Part shown: one piece after another, positions 42,160 to 50,797 of the stretch | How positions within the stretch are numbered: position 1 is the stretch's first letter | Layout of the letters: every line of letters begins with the position of its first letter | From: Bacteroidota bacterium | GTDB taxonomy: Bacteria > Bacteroidota > Bacteroidia > Chitinophagales > Chitinophagaceae | Assembly: GCA_023437225.1 (NCBI GenBank) | Contig: JAEZGS010000020.1 | Span: 62,001 to 126,000 of the forward strand | DNA length: 64,000 nt | Direction of reading: 5' to 3' | Translations under genes and position numbers: made by a program | Notes under the pieces: generated by a model | Seen by the model: only the letters and a program-made list of their open reading frames with translations | Told to the model about the DNA's origin: nothing | The model's database searches: none

Positions 42160-44643
42160 TCAAAACCTCGCGGCAAGTTTCAGATTGATCAGGCGTGGAG
42201 TGAGACGGTTGGGCATTGCATACACGGTGTTGGAAAAGTCTTTCACCATCAGGTAAGAGATCGTGTTATTCCGATCGATCAAATTGAAAACTTCCAGGGT
42301 GGCCCAAATATTTTCAAAATTGCGAAAAGGATGACGGCTTCTTCTTCTCGATCTTTCGCTGTCCATCAGAAGGGCGCTGAAACCAATATCCATTCTTATA
42401 TAGGGATCGATGATCAGACCATTTCGATACTTCACGCTTCCAGGAACATTGTAAGGCATGTTGCTGCCATAAAGCAGATGCATGTAAACTTTGAAGTTTT
42501 TGTTGGTGGATAGATAATCCTGCAGGAAAATACCCAGGTTGAAAAGCCTGTCGGACGGGCGTCTGATCCAGCCGCCTTCGACAAGAGAACTATCCAGCAC
42601 CTGGTTTGATGAATCAAGTGTGTAATTGAAATACCGATCGCCGTCTAAATTTTCCCTCGTTCGCATAAGGCCAATGCTGATCCAGCTTTCGGCATCTTTA
42701 ACAAGTTCACCGAACAAACGAAACTCGAGCCCTGTTGCGAATGCTTTCGCATTGTTTTGCCCGTGATAGCGAAGCCTTACATTATCTATGTCGTATGCCA
42801 CTACATCCCACATATTCTTGTAATACGCTTCGGTGGTTAATCGGAAAGGCCGGTTTGCAAGTTGAAATGCGTAATCAAAACCTGCAGTTATCTGCCAGCT
42901 TTTTTGCGCCTTAAGATCTTCATTGATTGATCCGTCGGGTCTTCTCAGTTCGCGGTAAAAAGGAGGCTGTTGATATATGCCGATCGCGGCACGAAATACG
43001 ACATCTCGTTTCCAATGTTTTGGTATAAACGAAATGGAAGCACGCGGAGAAAAAAGTAATTCCTGATTAAGTGTGTTGTAATTATATCTTATTCCTGCCT
43101 GTATGTTGAAACTATTACTATCGCCCAAAATGATATTGTCCTGAAGATAACCTGAATAGCGCATTACAGACATGGAAGCGTTGGCGGCAAGCATCTTGTT
43201 AAGTTCCAATGTAGATGGATCGTAAGGCAAATTGTACCCTGCCGAATCCTGGTACTCCCATTCGTATAGTTTGTCATCAATCTCATTTCGTTCGATCGAT
43301 TGTCCCCATTGGAAAAAGTGATCACCTTTTTGAAGGCTTCCTTTATGCGAAAAATTCAATACCTGCACATTTAGTTTATTCCGGGCATAGGTATGAAAAA
43401 CGCCAGCGCCCAGCGGGTTGGTGATCATGCCGAAATCCGAACGGGACCGATCAAATTCACGATCGCCAAACAAATAGGCTCCCGATATGTCGTAGGCTTC
43501 GGTTTCATCATTCCGGAAATAGCCAGCCATCCATTTCAATGTCAGTTTTCGGTTTAACTGTTGAATGAGCGAGAGCCCCGCCATTGCAGTCTTATACCTG
43601 TCTTGTTCGCGACCTTCAAAATAAATGTCCATACCCAAATTGGCCGTGAAGTAAGGTGAAAAAACAGACGATGTAAGCTGGCTGAACTGAGGGATCAGCT
43701 TGAACCGGGTGGTTGAAATGTTGCCAAGGAATTCCACATTGTTTCGCGTATTCAAACGATATGTTATTAATGCCTGCAGATCTGAAGAAGAGGGTATATA
43801 ACTGCCCTGCGTTTCCTGTCGGCTGAGGAGATTCCTGTTGGTGCGATTCCGTGCGCCAACCAGGAACGACATTCTATTATTCTTGCTGAGACCTTCGAGG
43901 TGGAGCCCCTGTTCCAGCAGTCCAACATAAACAGAGCCGCCAAATTCCGTTGGCTTCCTATACTGAACGTCCAGTACAGAAGAGATCTTATCGCCATAGC
44001 GCGACTGGAATCCACCGTTGTAAAAATTCACATTGCGTGCGAGTTCCGGATTGATAAAACTTAATCCTTCTTGTTGCCCCGATCGAACAAGGTATGGACG
44101 GAACACTTCAAAATCGTTTACATAAACCAGGTTTTCATCATAATTGCCGCCACGCACCGAGTACTGAGAAGTAAGCTCATTATTTGAACCAACGATCACT
44201 TTCAACATGCTTTCTATTCCACCAATGGGTGAAGGCATATTGATCGCCAGTTTTGGATTAAGGGTAACCAGCCCCGCTTCGCGTCTCATACGCTGATCGG
44301 TTACTGTGACGGATTGTAATGTCTCCGACCCAGGCTCCATTTTGACAACAATGCGTTCCAGCTCTTTCTCATTGAGGAGGAAGTTGCGTTGTTGCTGAAC
44401 GTAACCTGCATGAGTGAAGACCAAAGCAAATGCGCGATCTGCCGGAACAGAAAACTGGAATCGTCCCGAATCAGAGGTTGTCGTGCCAGCAGATTTGCCA
44501 AGTATGGTAATGGATACATTAGCAAAGGGACGATCGTTTTCATCAATTACAAGTCCACTCACCGTTGCCTGTTTTTTTTGGGCAAGCATCGGGATGCTGA
44601 TAAGCAGCAGGAAAATAACGACGATCGGGCGCAAAGGTTTCAA
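42160..44643 (-). CDS. TonB-dependent receptor with carboxypeptidase-like N-terminal domain
   Basis: An 827-residue outer-membrane receptor. After the signal peptide (KPLRPIVVIFLLLISIPML) comes a carboxypeptidase regulatory-like beta-sandwich (VSGLVIDENDRPFANVSITILG), the plug domain with SQYSVRGGNYDENLVYVND, and a 22-strand barrel ending in LKLAARF with terminal Phe. It is of the CarA-like receptor type rather than SusC: no SusD partner is adjacent. Substrate unknown. The start is TTG at 44643, giving a normal signal peptide; a GTG at 44700 overlapping the upstream gene would add 19 residues. The minus-strand box TTACTTTG lies just before the TTG. Confidence 0.87.
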   Translation of the reverse strand: MKPLRPIVVIFLLLISIPMLAQKKQATVSGLVIDENDRPFANVSITILGKSAGTTTSDSGRFQFSVPADRAFALVFTHAGYVQQQRNFLLNEKELERIVVKMEPGSETLQSVTVTDQRMRREAGLVTLNPKLAINMPSPIGGIESMLKVIVGSNNELTSQYSVRGGNYDENLVYVNDFEVFRPYLVRSGQQEGLSFINPELARNVNFYNGGFQSRYGDKISSVLDVQYRKPTEFGGSVYVGLLEQGLHLEGLSKNNRMSFLVGARNRTNRNLLSRQETQGSYIPSSSDLQALITYRLNTRNNVEFLGNISTTRFKLIPQFSQLTSSVFSPYFTANLGMDIYFEGREQDRYKTAMAGLSLIQQLNRKLTLKWMAGYFRNDETEAYDISGAYLFGDREFDRSRSDFGMITNPLGAGVFHTYARNKLNVQVLNFSHKGSLQKGDHFFQWGQSIERNEIDDKLYEWEYQDSAGYNLPYDPSTLELNKMLAANASMSVMRYSGYLQDNIILGDSNSFNIQAGIRYNYNTLNQELLFSPRASISFIPKHWKRDVVFRAAIGIYQQPPFYRELRRPDGSINEDLKAQKSWQITAGFDYAFQLANRPFRLTTEAYYKNMWDVVAYDIDNVRLRYHGQNNAKAFATGLEFRLFGELVKDAESWISIGLMRTRENLDGDRYFNYTLDSSNQVLDSSLVEGGWIRRPSDRLFNLGIFLQDYLSTNKNFKVYMHLLYGSNMPYNVPGSVKYRNGLIIDPYIRMDIGFSALLMDSERSRRRSRHPFRNFENIWATLEVFNLIDRNNTISYLMVKDFSNTVYAMPNRLTPRLINLKLAARF

Positions 44644-44696
44644 TATTGATCCAAAGTAAAGATATGCGGGCGAGAAAATCGAAGCTATTAAAGAAT

Positions 44697-45437
44697 TCAC
44701 TCCGCAAACACTTTTCCTATGCGAAGAAAGATTGGAAAATGTACAATGAATTCCGACGGTGCGATCCCTCTGGCAGCATCGATAAAAGGCCTGACAGGAT
44801 CTTCATTATGCTGATCCGTATAGTTTTTTACGGCAGACCAGGAACGAAGGTATCCTTCAAGATGTTCCAGGGTCCAGGAATATGACATTAATTCCTCCAA
44901 AGCGGGCAGGGGTTGGTAAGGAAATTCGATCGTTTTGTAATGTTCGTCAACGAGCCTGCGTTCGAAGTTCCAATAGGGTCCTAACTTATCGGTATAAAAA
45001 GATTGAATCAGCTCATTGAATTCAGTAAGGTCTGTATAAAACATGGAATAGCCCCAGGCAGCTATGACTGCTTTTGGTGCGCAAACGCGTAATACCTCTG
45101 CATTGAATCGGACTGCGTCGAGCCAATGGTATGCCTGTGCGATGGTAATGAGGTTGACGGAACTTGCGGGTAATTGTGAATCTTCCGCAGGTGCAATTGC
45201 ATATTCTACATTCGAAAGCCTGGGAGCAAGTTCAAGTTGACGCGCACTTATATCGGTGGCAACAACCTTGTCGAAATGCGGTGCAATAAGTCTTGCAGCC
45301 TGTCCATTTCCTGTTGCGCAGTCCCATGCAAGTTTCTTTTCTTCAACAAAAGACAATATGTGATTGATTAGCGCACTGCTATACCCCGGGCGGAACGAAG
45401 AATAGAAATTGGCACGGTCGGAAAAAAGGTCGTGCAT
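44697..45437 (-). CDS. Class I SAM-dependent methyltransferase
   Basis: A 246-residue methyltransferase of the UbiE/Methyltransf_11 sort. The SAM site is WDCATGNGQAARLIA near residue 40, followed by ATDISARQLELA and the motif AQAYHWLDAVRF. The C-terminal half includes an added helical region. The methyl acceptor cannot be guessed. It is 28 bases after rpe on the same strand, upstream of the receptor gene. Confidence 0.85.
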   Translation of the reverse strand: MHDLFSDRANFYSSFRPGYSSALINHILSFVEEKKLAWDCATGNGQAARLIAPHFDKVVATDISARQLELAPRLSNVEYAIAPAEDSQLPASSVNLITIAQAYHWLDAVRFNAEVLRVCAPKAVIAAWGYSMFYTDLTEFNELIQSFYTDKLGPYWNFERRLVDEHYKTIEFPYQPLPALEELMSYSWTLEHLEGYLRSWSAVKNYTDQHNEDPVRPFIDAARGIAPSEFIVHFPIFLRIGKVFAE

Positions 45438-45465
45438 TTTGTGTTGGGTTGTTAGTCAATGATTA

Positions 45466-46116
45466 TTATCCAACAGCCTTCAGCTGTGCAATCATGTCCA
45501 CCTGGTTTAATGCTTTGAATACGGTATTACCCGCAACGAGAACATCGGCTCCTGCATTGACGATGGATGCAGCATTTTCCAGAGTCACTCCACCATCGAT
45601 CTCGATGTGCACGTTGAGACCTTTCTCATTGATCATGCGGCGAAGCTCAGTGATTTTAACAAGCGTTTGCGGGATAAACTTTTGTCCGCCGAATCCAGGA
45701 TTAACGCTCATCAGGCAGACAAGGTCAATATCGTGTAAAACATCGCTTAACAGTGAGACAGGTGTATGAGGATTTAAAGCAACTCCCGCCTTCATGCCGA
45801 GCGATTTTATTTGTTGGATGTTGCGGTGTAGATGTGTGCATGCTTCATAATGGACTGTGAGAATGTCAGCGCCGGCATTCTTAAATGCTTCAGCGTATTT
45901 TTCCGGTTCAAGGATCATAAGATGCACATCGCAGATCTTAGAGGTAGCCTTCCGGATCTGTTCAATTACTGGAAGTCCGAAACTCAGGTTGGGTACAAAT
46001 CTTCCGTCCATCACATCAAGATGATACCAGTCGGCCATACTGTTATTAAGCATGTCGCAATCTGCCTGCAGGTTAAGAAAATTGGCGGATAAAAGGGAAG
46101 GGGCGATGATAGGCAT
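45466..46116 (-). CDS. rpe: Ribulose-phosphate 3-epimerase
   Basis: Pentose phosphate and Calvin-type epimerase interconverting ribulose 5-phosphate and xylulose 5-phosphate. 216 residues with PSLLSANFLNL, WYHLDVMDGRFVPNLSFG (metal His/Asp), the MSVNPGFGGQKFIP loop and EIDGGVTLENA. All motifs intact. It is transcribed from a perfect TAACTTTG box within the end of the TPR gene, about 54 bases upstream. Confidence 0.97.
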   Translation of the reverse strand: MPIIAPSLLSANFLNLQADCDMLNNSMADWYHLDVMDGRFVPNLSFGLPVIEQIRKATSKICDVHLMILEPEKYAEAFKNAGADILTVHYEACTHLHRNIQQIKSLGMKAGVALNPHTPVSLLSDVLHDIDLVCLMSVNPGFGGQKFIPQTLVKITELRRMINEKGLNVHIEIDGGVTLENAASIVNAGADVLVAGNTVFKALNQVDMIAQLKAVG

Positions 46117-46169
46117 ATGAAAATTGGGTATGATGTTGTTGGGTTATTACCTGGGCAACGTTGTCGGCG

Positions 46170-46177
46170 CAAAGTTA
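46170..46177 (-). promoter_or_regulatory. -7 box TAACTTTG for rpe (minus strand)
   Basis: A perfect TAnnTTTG box on the minus strand, 46177 to 46170, overlapping the stop of the TPR gene. No clear -33. Confidence 0.45.
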
Positions 46178-47179
46178 AGTGCTTGCCTGTAGTTTGCGAA
46201 GTCTTTGTTTTGCTTCTGCAAAATCGGGTTCAAGACTTATGGTTCTTTCATAATTGCGTGCAGCTTCCTCGTTGTTTCCCATTGCTTCATAGGTGCGGCC
46301 CAGCCAATACCATGCATCTGCATTGGTGTTACTTACAGTGGTGGCCATAGAGAATGTTTCAAGTGCCTGCTTATGATCTTTTAATTGCAGGTAAACGATT
46401 CCTTTTTCAATGTATGCATCTGTCATCTTCCAATCAAGCCTGATCACCTCATTGAATTGCTGGATGGCAGATTGCAGTTGTCCTGATTCTGAATAATAAA
46501 CGCCTTTCAGGAAGGTAGCATCCACACGTGCGGTTGAATCACGTGAAATAATATAATCGCAGATCTCAAGAACGCGATTGTCTTTTCTTGCGATAAGCAT
46601 TTGTGCAAGTGCCAGCCCCGAATGATTCAACGGCATCAAAGCATAGGATTTTTCGAGCGATTCAATTGCACCGGCAGTGTCACCGGTTTGCGCCTGCAAC
46701 AATCCTTTATCGTACCAGGCTTCAAAATTTTCGGAGTCTGTATACAACAATGAGTCGTACAGCATGATGGCTTTGCGCGTGTCGCCAACCTGTCGGTACA
46801 CCTCTGCAAGTCGACGCTTATATTCAGTATTGAGTGGAAAAAGTTTGGAGCCTTCTTCCAAAAAGCGCTGCGCCTTATGTTCATTACCAGTCAGCAGCAG
46901 GTTTGCGGCGTATTCAAGACCGATGTTCTCATCACCCGTTAGTTCCCAGGCTTTTTGAAAGTCGGCAGTAGCGATCTCGTGGTAGTTTTTTTGCGCCAGC
47001 ATCACTGCGCGCTGCAACAGTAATTGTACATTATCGGGAAAGCGTTGAATGCTGTCAGTTATTGATTCAAATGGTGGTTCACTTAGGATACGCGCTGCAT
47101 TCGGCTGGCTGGTATCATTATCACCGCATGATACCAGGAATAACAAGCAACCGATGATAAAAGAGCCGGCCTTTTCCAT
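46175..47179 (-). CDS. Tetratricopeptide repeat lipoprotein
   Basis: A 334-residue lipoprotein: signal with lipobox LLFLVSCG (Cys at about residue 18) and then about eight TPR units (residues 60-330), with the typical pattern A.Y.....A......P and closing unit AARNYERTISLEPDFAEA. TPR proteins scaffold protein complexes; partners unknown. The minus-strand box TAGCTTTG (47191 to 47184) lies four bases before the ATG. Confidence 0.88.
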   Translation of the reverse strand: MEKAGSFIIGCLLFLVSCGDNDTSQPNAARILSEPPFESITDSIQRFPDNVQLLLQRAVMLAQKNYHEIATADFQKAWELTGDENIGLEYAANLLLTGNEHKAQRFLEEGSKLFPLNTEYKRRLAEVYRQVGDTRKAIMLYDSLLYTDSENFEAWYDKGLLQAQTGDTAGAIESLEKSYALMPLNHSGLALAQMLIARKDNRVLEICDYIISRDSTARVDATFLKGVYYSESGQLQSAIQQFNEVIRLDWKMTDAYIEKGIVYLQLKDHKQALETFSMATTVSNTNADAWYWLGRTYEAMGNNEEAARNYERTISLEPDFAEAKQRLRKLQAST

Positions 47180-47183
47180 GTTT

Positions 47184-47191
47184 CAAAGCTA
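47184..47191 (-). promoter_or_regulatory. -7 box TAGCTTTG for the TPR gene (minus strand)
   Basis: A perfect TAnnTTTG box on the minus strand, ending 4 bases before the start codon at 47179, so the transcript should begin at or inside the ATG. Confidence 0.5.
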
Positions 47192-47217
47192 ACCGATTTT
47201 TCCCGACCAACTCACCC

Positions 47218-47225
47218 TATATTTG
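47218..47225 (+). promoter_or_regulatory. -7 box TATATTTG for the 4-helix membrane protein
   Basis: A perfect TAnnTTTG box 23 bases before the ATG at 47249. The -33 region is T-rich but not TTG. Confidence 0.55.
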
Positions 47226-47248
47226 CAGGCAACAAACCAATTAACATC

Positions 47249-47719
47249 ATGTATACCGGACTGCTTCACTTGCACAATTTAATGCGTTGGGTTATTCTTA
47301 TTCTCCTGATCATCGCTATTGTTCGTCACCTGGCGGGAATGACAGGCAATAAGCTCTATTCAAATGGAGACAGAAAGGTTGGATTATTTTTAATGATCGC
47401 TGCGCACATCACTTTACTTATTGGGATATACCAGTGGGTTGCTGGTCCGGTAGGCCTGCAACAAATCCAGCAAGCTGGTATGGGCGCCGTTATGAAGGAC
47501 AGTGCCGCACGCTTCTGGGCTGTCGAACACTTGCTTGGAATGCTGATCGGGATAACACTTATAACTATAGGACGTGGTGTAGGGAAGAAAGCTTTGGCCG
47601 ACAGGGTTAAGCACCGTAAATCGTTCTGGTTGTATTTTATCGCCCTTATCATAATCATTGCGTCTGTGCCCTGGCCATTCCGCGAAGCTGTTGCGAGACC
47701 GCTGTTCCCGGGACTTTAA
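47249..47719 (+). CDS. Four-helix inner-membrane protein, cytochrome b-like
   Basis: A 156-residue protein with four predicted helices (about 10-28, 45-64, 88-108, 125-145). Conserved His residues in LLHLHNLMRW, AAHITLLIG and VEHLLGM suggest possible haem ligands as in cytochrome b561-type proteins, and the group is often labelled cytochrome B in Bacteroidota; haem binding is not proven. It is single and convergent with the phosphodiesterase gene across a large palindrome. Confidence 0.6.
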   Translation: MYTGLLHLHNLMRWVILILLIIAIVRHLAGMTGNKLYSNGDRKVGLFLMIAAHITLLIGIYQWVAGPVGLQQIQQAGMGAVMKDSAARFWAVEHLLGMLIGITLITIGRGVGKKALADRVKHRKSFWLYFIALIIIIASVPWPFREAVARPLFPGL

Positions 47720-47729
47720 CAGAAATGAG

Positions 47730-47792
47730 AATTGAGAAATGAGAATTGAGAATCGGAAAGTATTCCCAATTCTCAATTCTCATTTCTCAATT
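47730..47792. repeat. Perfect 24-bp inverted repeat built of 7-base units
   Basis: AATTGAGAAATGAGAATTGA... at 47730-47753 is repeated exactly as its reverse complement at 47769-47792, with a 15-base loop. Both arms are made of heptamers of the AATTCTC type. The right arm contains the stop codon of the minus-strand phosphodiesterase gene. It probably ends transcription of both convergent genes. Confidence 0.85.
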
Positions 47793-48281
47793 TCGCAGAA
47801 GTTCTATGATTTCACAATCTCTGATGCTACTCCCGTCAACAGAGAATCGAACGAGTGTTCTCACTTTCTGCCATCCCTGTTTCCCGGCCGCTCCGGGATT
47901 GATATGCAAACAGGATGTCTTTTCATCGTACATGATCTTCAATATATGCGAATGACCACTGATGAATAATTGTGGCGCATATTCATGAATGAGTCTTTTA
48001 GAAGAAGCGTTGTATTTCGGCGGGTAGCCGCCGATGTGAATCATGAGCACTTTCACATCTTCGCAATTAAATACATTCACCTCAGGGAATGCTGCGCGAA
48101 CATCATTCCCATCGATGTTCCCATACACACCTTTCAGTGGCTTAAACGAAGAAAGTTGATCGGCCAGTTCCATGGTGCCAAAATCGCCTGCATGCCATAT
48201 CTCATCGCAGTTTTTGAAATGATCAAAGACCTGCGCATCTAAGTAGTTATGTGTATCTGATAATAATCCAATCCTTTTCAT
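47787..48281 (-). CDS. YfcE-type metallophosphoesterase
   Basis: A 164-residue calcineurin-like phosphodiesterase. Metal-binding motifs are all present: LLSDTHNYLD, HAGDFG, VYGNIDGNDV, HIGGYPP and ISGHSHILK. Related small enzymes (YfcE, MJ0936) hydrolyse phosphodiesters of unknown physiological origin. Its last residues lie in the repeat at 47769-47792. Confidence 0.9.
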   Translation of the reverse strand: MKRIGLLSDTHNYLDAQVFDHFKNCDEIWHAGDFGTMELADQLSSFKPLKGVYGNIDGNDVRAAFPEVNVFNCEDVKVLMIHIGGYPPKYNASSKRLIHEYAPQLFISGHSHILKIMYDEKTSCLHINPGAAGKQGWQKVRTLVRFSVDGSSIRDCEIIELLRN

Positions 48282-48315
48282 TGAACCGCTGTTAGTGGTT
48301 ATATATTACTTGATC

Positions 48316-48323
48316 TATATTTG
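48316..48323 (+). promoter_or_regulatory. -7 box TATATTTG for the decarboxylase gene
   Basis: A perfect TAnnTTTG box that ends 6 bases before the ATG at 48330. A TTG at 48321 is part of this box and so not a good start codon. No TTG -33 at the right spacing. Confidence 0.55.
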
Positions 48324-48329
48324 TATACT

Positions 48330-49484
48330 ATGAAAGCTCTTCAACAAGATGCCTTAAATAAATTGTTTAGCAAGATAAAAGAACGTTCAACAACATTCAT
48401 TGGTTATCCAACTGCTGTTGATTATGATTACAGTGAATTATATCCGCTCTTGCAATACAGCCTGAATAACGTCGGAGACCCGTTTATCGATTCGCATTCG
48501 GACATGAATACGAAGTCTTTTGAGAGAGAAGTTGTTGAGTTTTATGCACGCATGTTCAATGCGCCGGAGAACAACTGGTGGGGATATGTGACAAATGGCG
48601 GATCTGAAGGAAATCTGTATGCTTTATATCTTGCGCGCGAACTTTATCCCAATGCGATTGTTTATTATTCCGAAGCCACGCATTACAGCGTACAGAAAAA
48701 TATCCACCTTCTAAATATGCCGAGTATTGTGATACGATCACAGGAAAATGGTGAAATGGATTATGAAGACCTTGCAGATACGATACACTACCATCGCCAG
48801 CAACCTGCTGTAATACTCGCAAATATCGGCACTACGATGACTGAGGCGAAAGACAACATTCAAAACATACGACAGATTCTAAAGAAATTTGCAATAAGGT
48901 CACATTACATACACTGCGATGCTGCACTTGCAGGTCCGTTTCTCGCTGCAATTGGCAAAGGCTCTGAATTTGATTTTTCTGCAGGCGCCGATAGTATCGC
49001 TATCAGCGGTCATAAATTTATTGGTTCGCCAATTCCATGTGGAGTTGTACTTGTGAAAAAATCGAATCGTGATCGGATCAGTCGCTCTGTACCATATATC
49101 GGAACACTCGATACTACAATTACCGGTTCCCGCAATGCGATCACGCCTTTGTTTATGTGGTACGCTTTGCAAATGATAGGAGAGCAGGGACTACGCCTTC
49201 GAGCCGAGCAATCGCTATCACTGGCAAGTTATACGGAACTTCAATTAAAGAGTGAAGGCTTTGATGCCTGGAGAAACACCGATGCCATAACTGTTGTCTT
49301 TCCAAAACCGTCAGACCGTATTTGTCACAAATGGCAGCTGGCTACCGACAATACGCAATCCCATCTTATCTGTATGCCAGGTGTTAACAGGGAGCAGATC
49401 GACCTGTTTGTAAAAGATATGAAAGAGTCGCGGGAGCAGGGAGTGAATTGTGCGCTTCCTTCAGTATCTTACCATTTGAACTAG
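48330..49484 (+). CDS. hdc: PLP-dependent histidine-decarboxylase-like enzyme (group II)
   Basis: A 384-residue group II decarboxylase. The PLP lysine is K229 in SISGHKF, the stacking His119 is in EATHYSV, and the cofactor-ring Asp197 in HCDAAL; the substrate-loop SEGNLYAL is present. Length and motifs fit bacterial PLP histidine decarboxylases (Morganella/Klebsiella type) that make histamine, but plant-type serine decarboxylases share this subfamily, so the substrate is uncertain. It is followed by homogentisate dioxygenase after 26 bases. The start at 48330 is set by the promoter box. Confidence 0.82.
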   Translation: MKALQQDALNKLFSKIKERSTTFIGYPTAVDYDYSELYPLLQYSLNNVGDPFIDSHSDMNTKSFEREVVEFYARMFNAPENNWWGYVTNGGSEGNLYALYLARELYPNAIVYYSEATHYSVQKNIHLLNMPSIVIRSQENGEMDYEDLADTIHYHRQQPAVILANIGTTMTEAKDNIQNIRQILKKFAIRSHYIHCDAALAGPFLAAIGKGSEFDFSAGADSIAISGHKFIGSPIPCGVVLVKKSNRDRISRSVPYIGTLDTTITGSRNAITPLFMWYALQMIGEQGLRLRAEQSLSLASYTELQLKSEGFDAWRNTDAITVVFPKPSDRICHKWQLATDNTQSHLICMPGVNREQIDLFVKDMKESREQGVNCALPSVSYHLN

Positions 49485-49510
49485 GGTAGATACAAGAAAA
49501 ACAACGACCA

Positions 49511-50668
49511 ATGCCATACTATTATCGTCTCGGAAATATTCCGCATAAGCGACATACGCAATTTCGGAAGCCGGATGGAACTTTGTATTCGGAGCAGTTG
49601 TTCTCGACGGAAGGGTTTTCCAACGATTATTCTATTTTATATCACACATATCCGCCAACACAGATCATCCGCACGGAACCTTCGATCATAGTAACCCCAC
49701 TTGTTGAAGAGGAGAAGATGTTGAAGCATAGGAGTTTTGAAGGCTTCAAAGTCCGGCCGGAGGACGATTACCTGCACAGCAGAAAAGCGATACTGGTTAA
49801 TAATGATTGCCATATTGTGTTGGCCGCGCCGCGTCAGAGCACTACAAAATATTTTTATAAGAATGCAGATGCGGACGAGCTGATCTTTATTCATGAAGGA
49901 AGCGGCGTCCTTGAAACCATGTATGGAGATCTTCCATTTTCTTATGGGGATTACCTTGTGGTGCCCAGGGGTACCATTTATAAGATCAGATTCACAGATG
50001 AAAATAACCGGCTCTTGATCGTTGAATCGTTCAGCCCGATCCGGTTTCCAAAAAAATATGTCGGCAAGAATGGTCAGCTGCTTGAGCACTCTCCATATTG
50101 CGAACGGGATATACGTCCGCCGCAAGATCTAAAGACCCACGATGAGCAGGGTGATTTCCTGATAAAGGCGAAGAAGCAGGGTGTGTTGTACAGGCTTCAT
50201 TATCACAGTCACCCATTTGATGTGGTGGGGTGGGACGGATGTTGTTATCCATATGCTTTCAGCATACACGATTTTGAGCCCATCACGGGAAGGGTGCATC
50301 AACCACCTCCTGTGCACCAGACTTTTGAGGCCAATAATTTTGTTGTATGTTCGTTTTGCCCACGGCTGTTCGATTATCACCCCGAGGCCGTACCAGCGCC
50401 CTACAACCACAGCAATATTGACAGCGATGAGGTATTATATTATGTTGATGGTGATTTTATGAGTCGGAAAAATGTGACAAGGGGGATGATCACGCTGCAT
50501 CCTTCAGGCATACCTCATGGTCCGCACCCCGGAGCGGTAGAAAAGAGTATCGGCGCACGTGAAACGAAAGAGCTGGCAGTGATGATTGATACGTTTCATC
50601 CGCTGCAACTGACTGTTGATGCCCTTGCCATCGAGAATGAAGGCTATACGATGAGCTGGGCGGAGTGA
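49511..50668 (+). CDS. hmgA: Homogentisate 1,2-dioxygenase
   Basis: Opens the ring of homogentisate in tyrosine and phenylalanine breakdown. A 385-residue cupin with the early substrate-loop region, FIHEGSGVLETMYGD, GDYLVVPRGTIYKI, and the iron ligands in HPSGIPHGPHPG plus a later Glu and His (AVEKSIGARETKELA). The enzyme is shorter than the human form but all blocks are present. No maleylacetoacetate isomerase or fumarylacetoacetase is adjacent. Confidence 0.9.
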   Translation: MPYYYRLGNIPHKRHTQFRKPDGTLYSEQLFSTEGFSNDYSILYHTYPPTQIIRTEPSIIVTPLVEEEKMLKHRSFEGFKVRPEDDYLHSRKAILVNNDCHIVLAAPRQSTTKYFYKNADADELIFIHEGSGVLETMYGDLPFSYGDYLVVPRGTIYKIRFTDENNRLLIVESFSPIRFPKKYVGKNGQLLEHSPYCERDIRPPQDLKTHDEQGDFLIKAKKQGVLYRLHYHSHPFDVVGWDGCCYPYAFSIHDFEPITGRVHQPPPVHQTFEANNFVVCSFCPRLFDYHPEAVPAPYNHSNIDSDEVLYYVDGDFMSRKNVTRGMITLHPSGIPHGPHPGAVEKSIGARETKELAVMIDTFHPLQLTVDALAIENEGYTMSWAE

Positions 50669-50673
50669 GGTAG

Positions 50674-50729
50674 TAGTCGGTAGTCGGTAATCGGTAATCG
50701 GTAATCGGTAGTCGGTAGTCAGCAATCGG
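50674..50729 (+). repeat. Tandem repeat, unit TAATCGG/TAGTCGG
   Basis: Eight exact 7-base units: TAGTCGG twice, TAATCGG three times, TAGTCGG, TAGTCAG, CAATCGG. It begins 6 bases after the hmgA stop. Confidence 0.9.
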
Positions 50730-50749
50730 CGTAACTGGAACAATATTTT

Positions 50750-50791
50750 CAATTCTCAATTCTCAATTCTCAATTCTCAATTCTCAATTCT
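50750..50791 (+). repeat. Tandem repeat, six units of CAATTCT
   Basis: Six identical 7-base units ending 6 bases before the ATG at 50798, so they form the 5' untranslated or promoter region of the next gene. Confidence 0.92.
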
Positions 50792-50797
50792 GAAATT

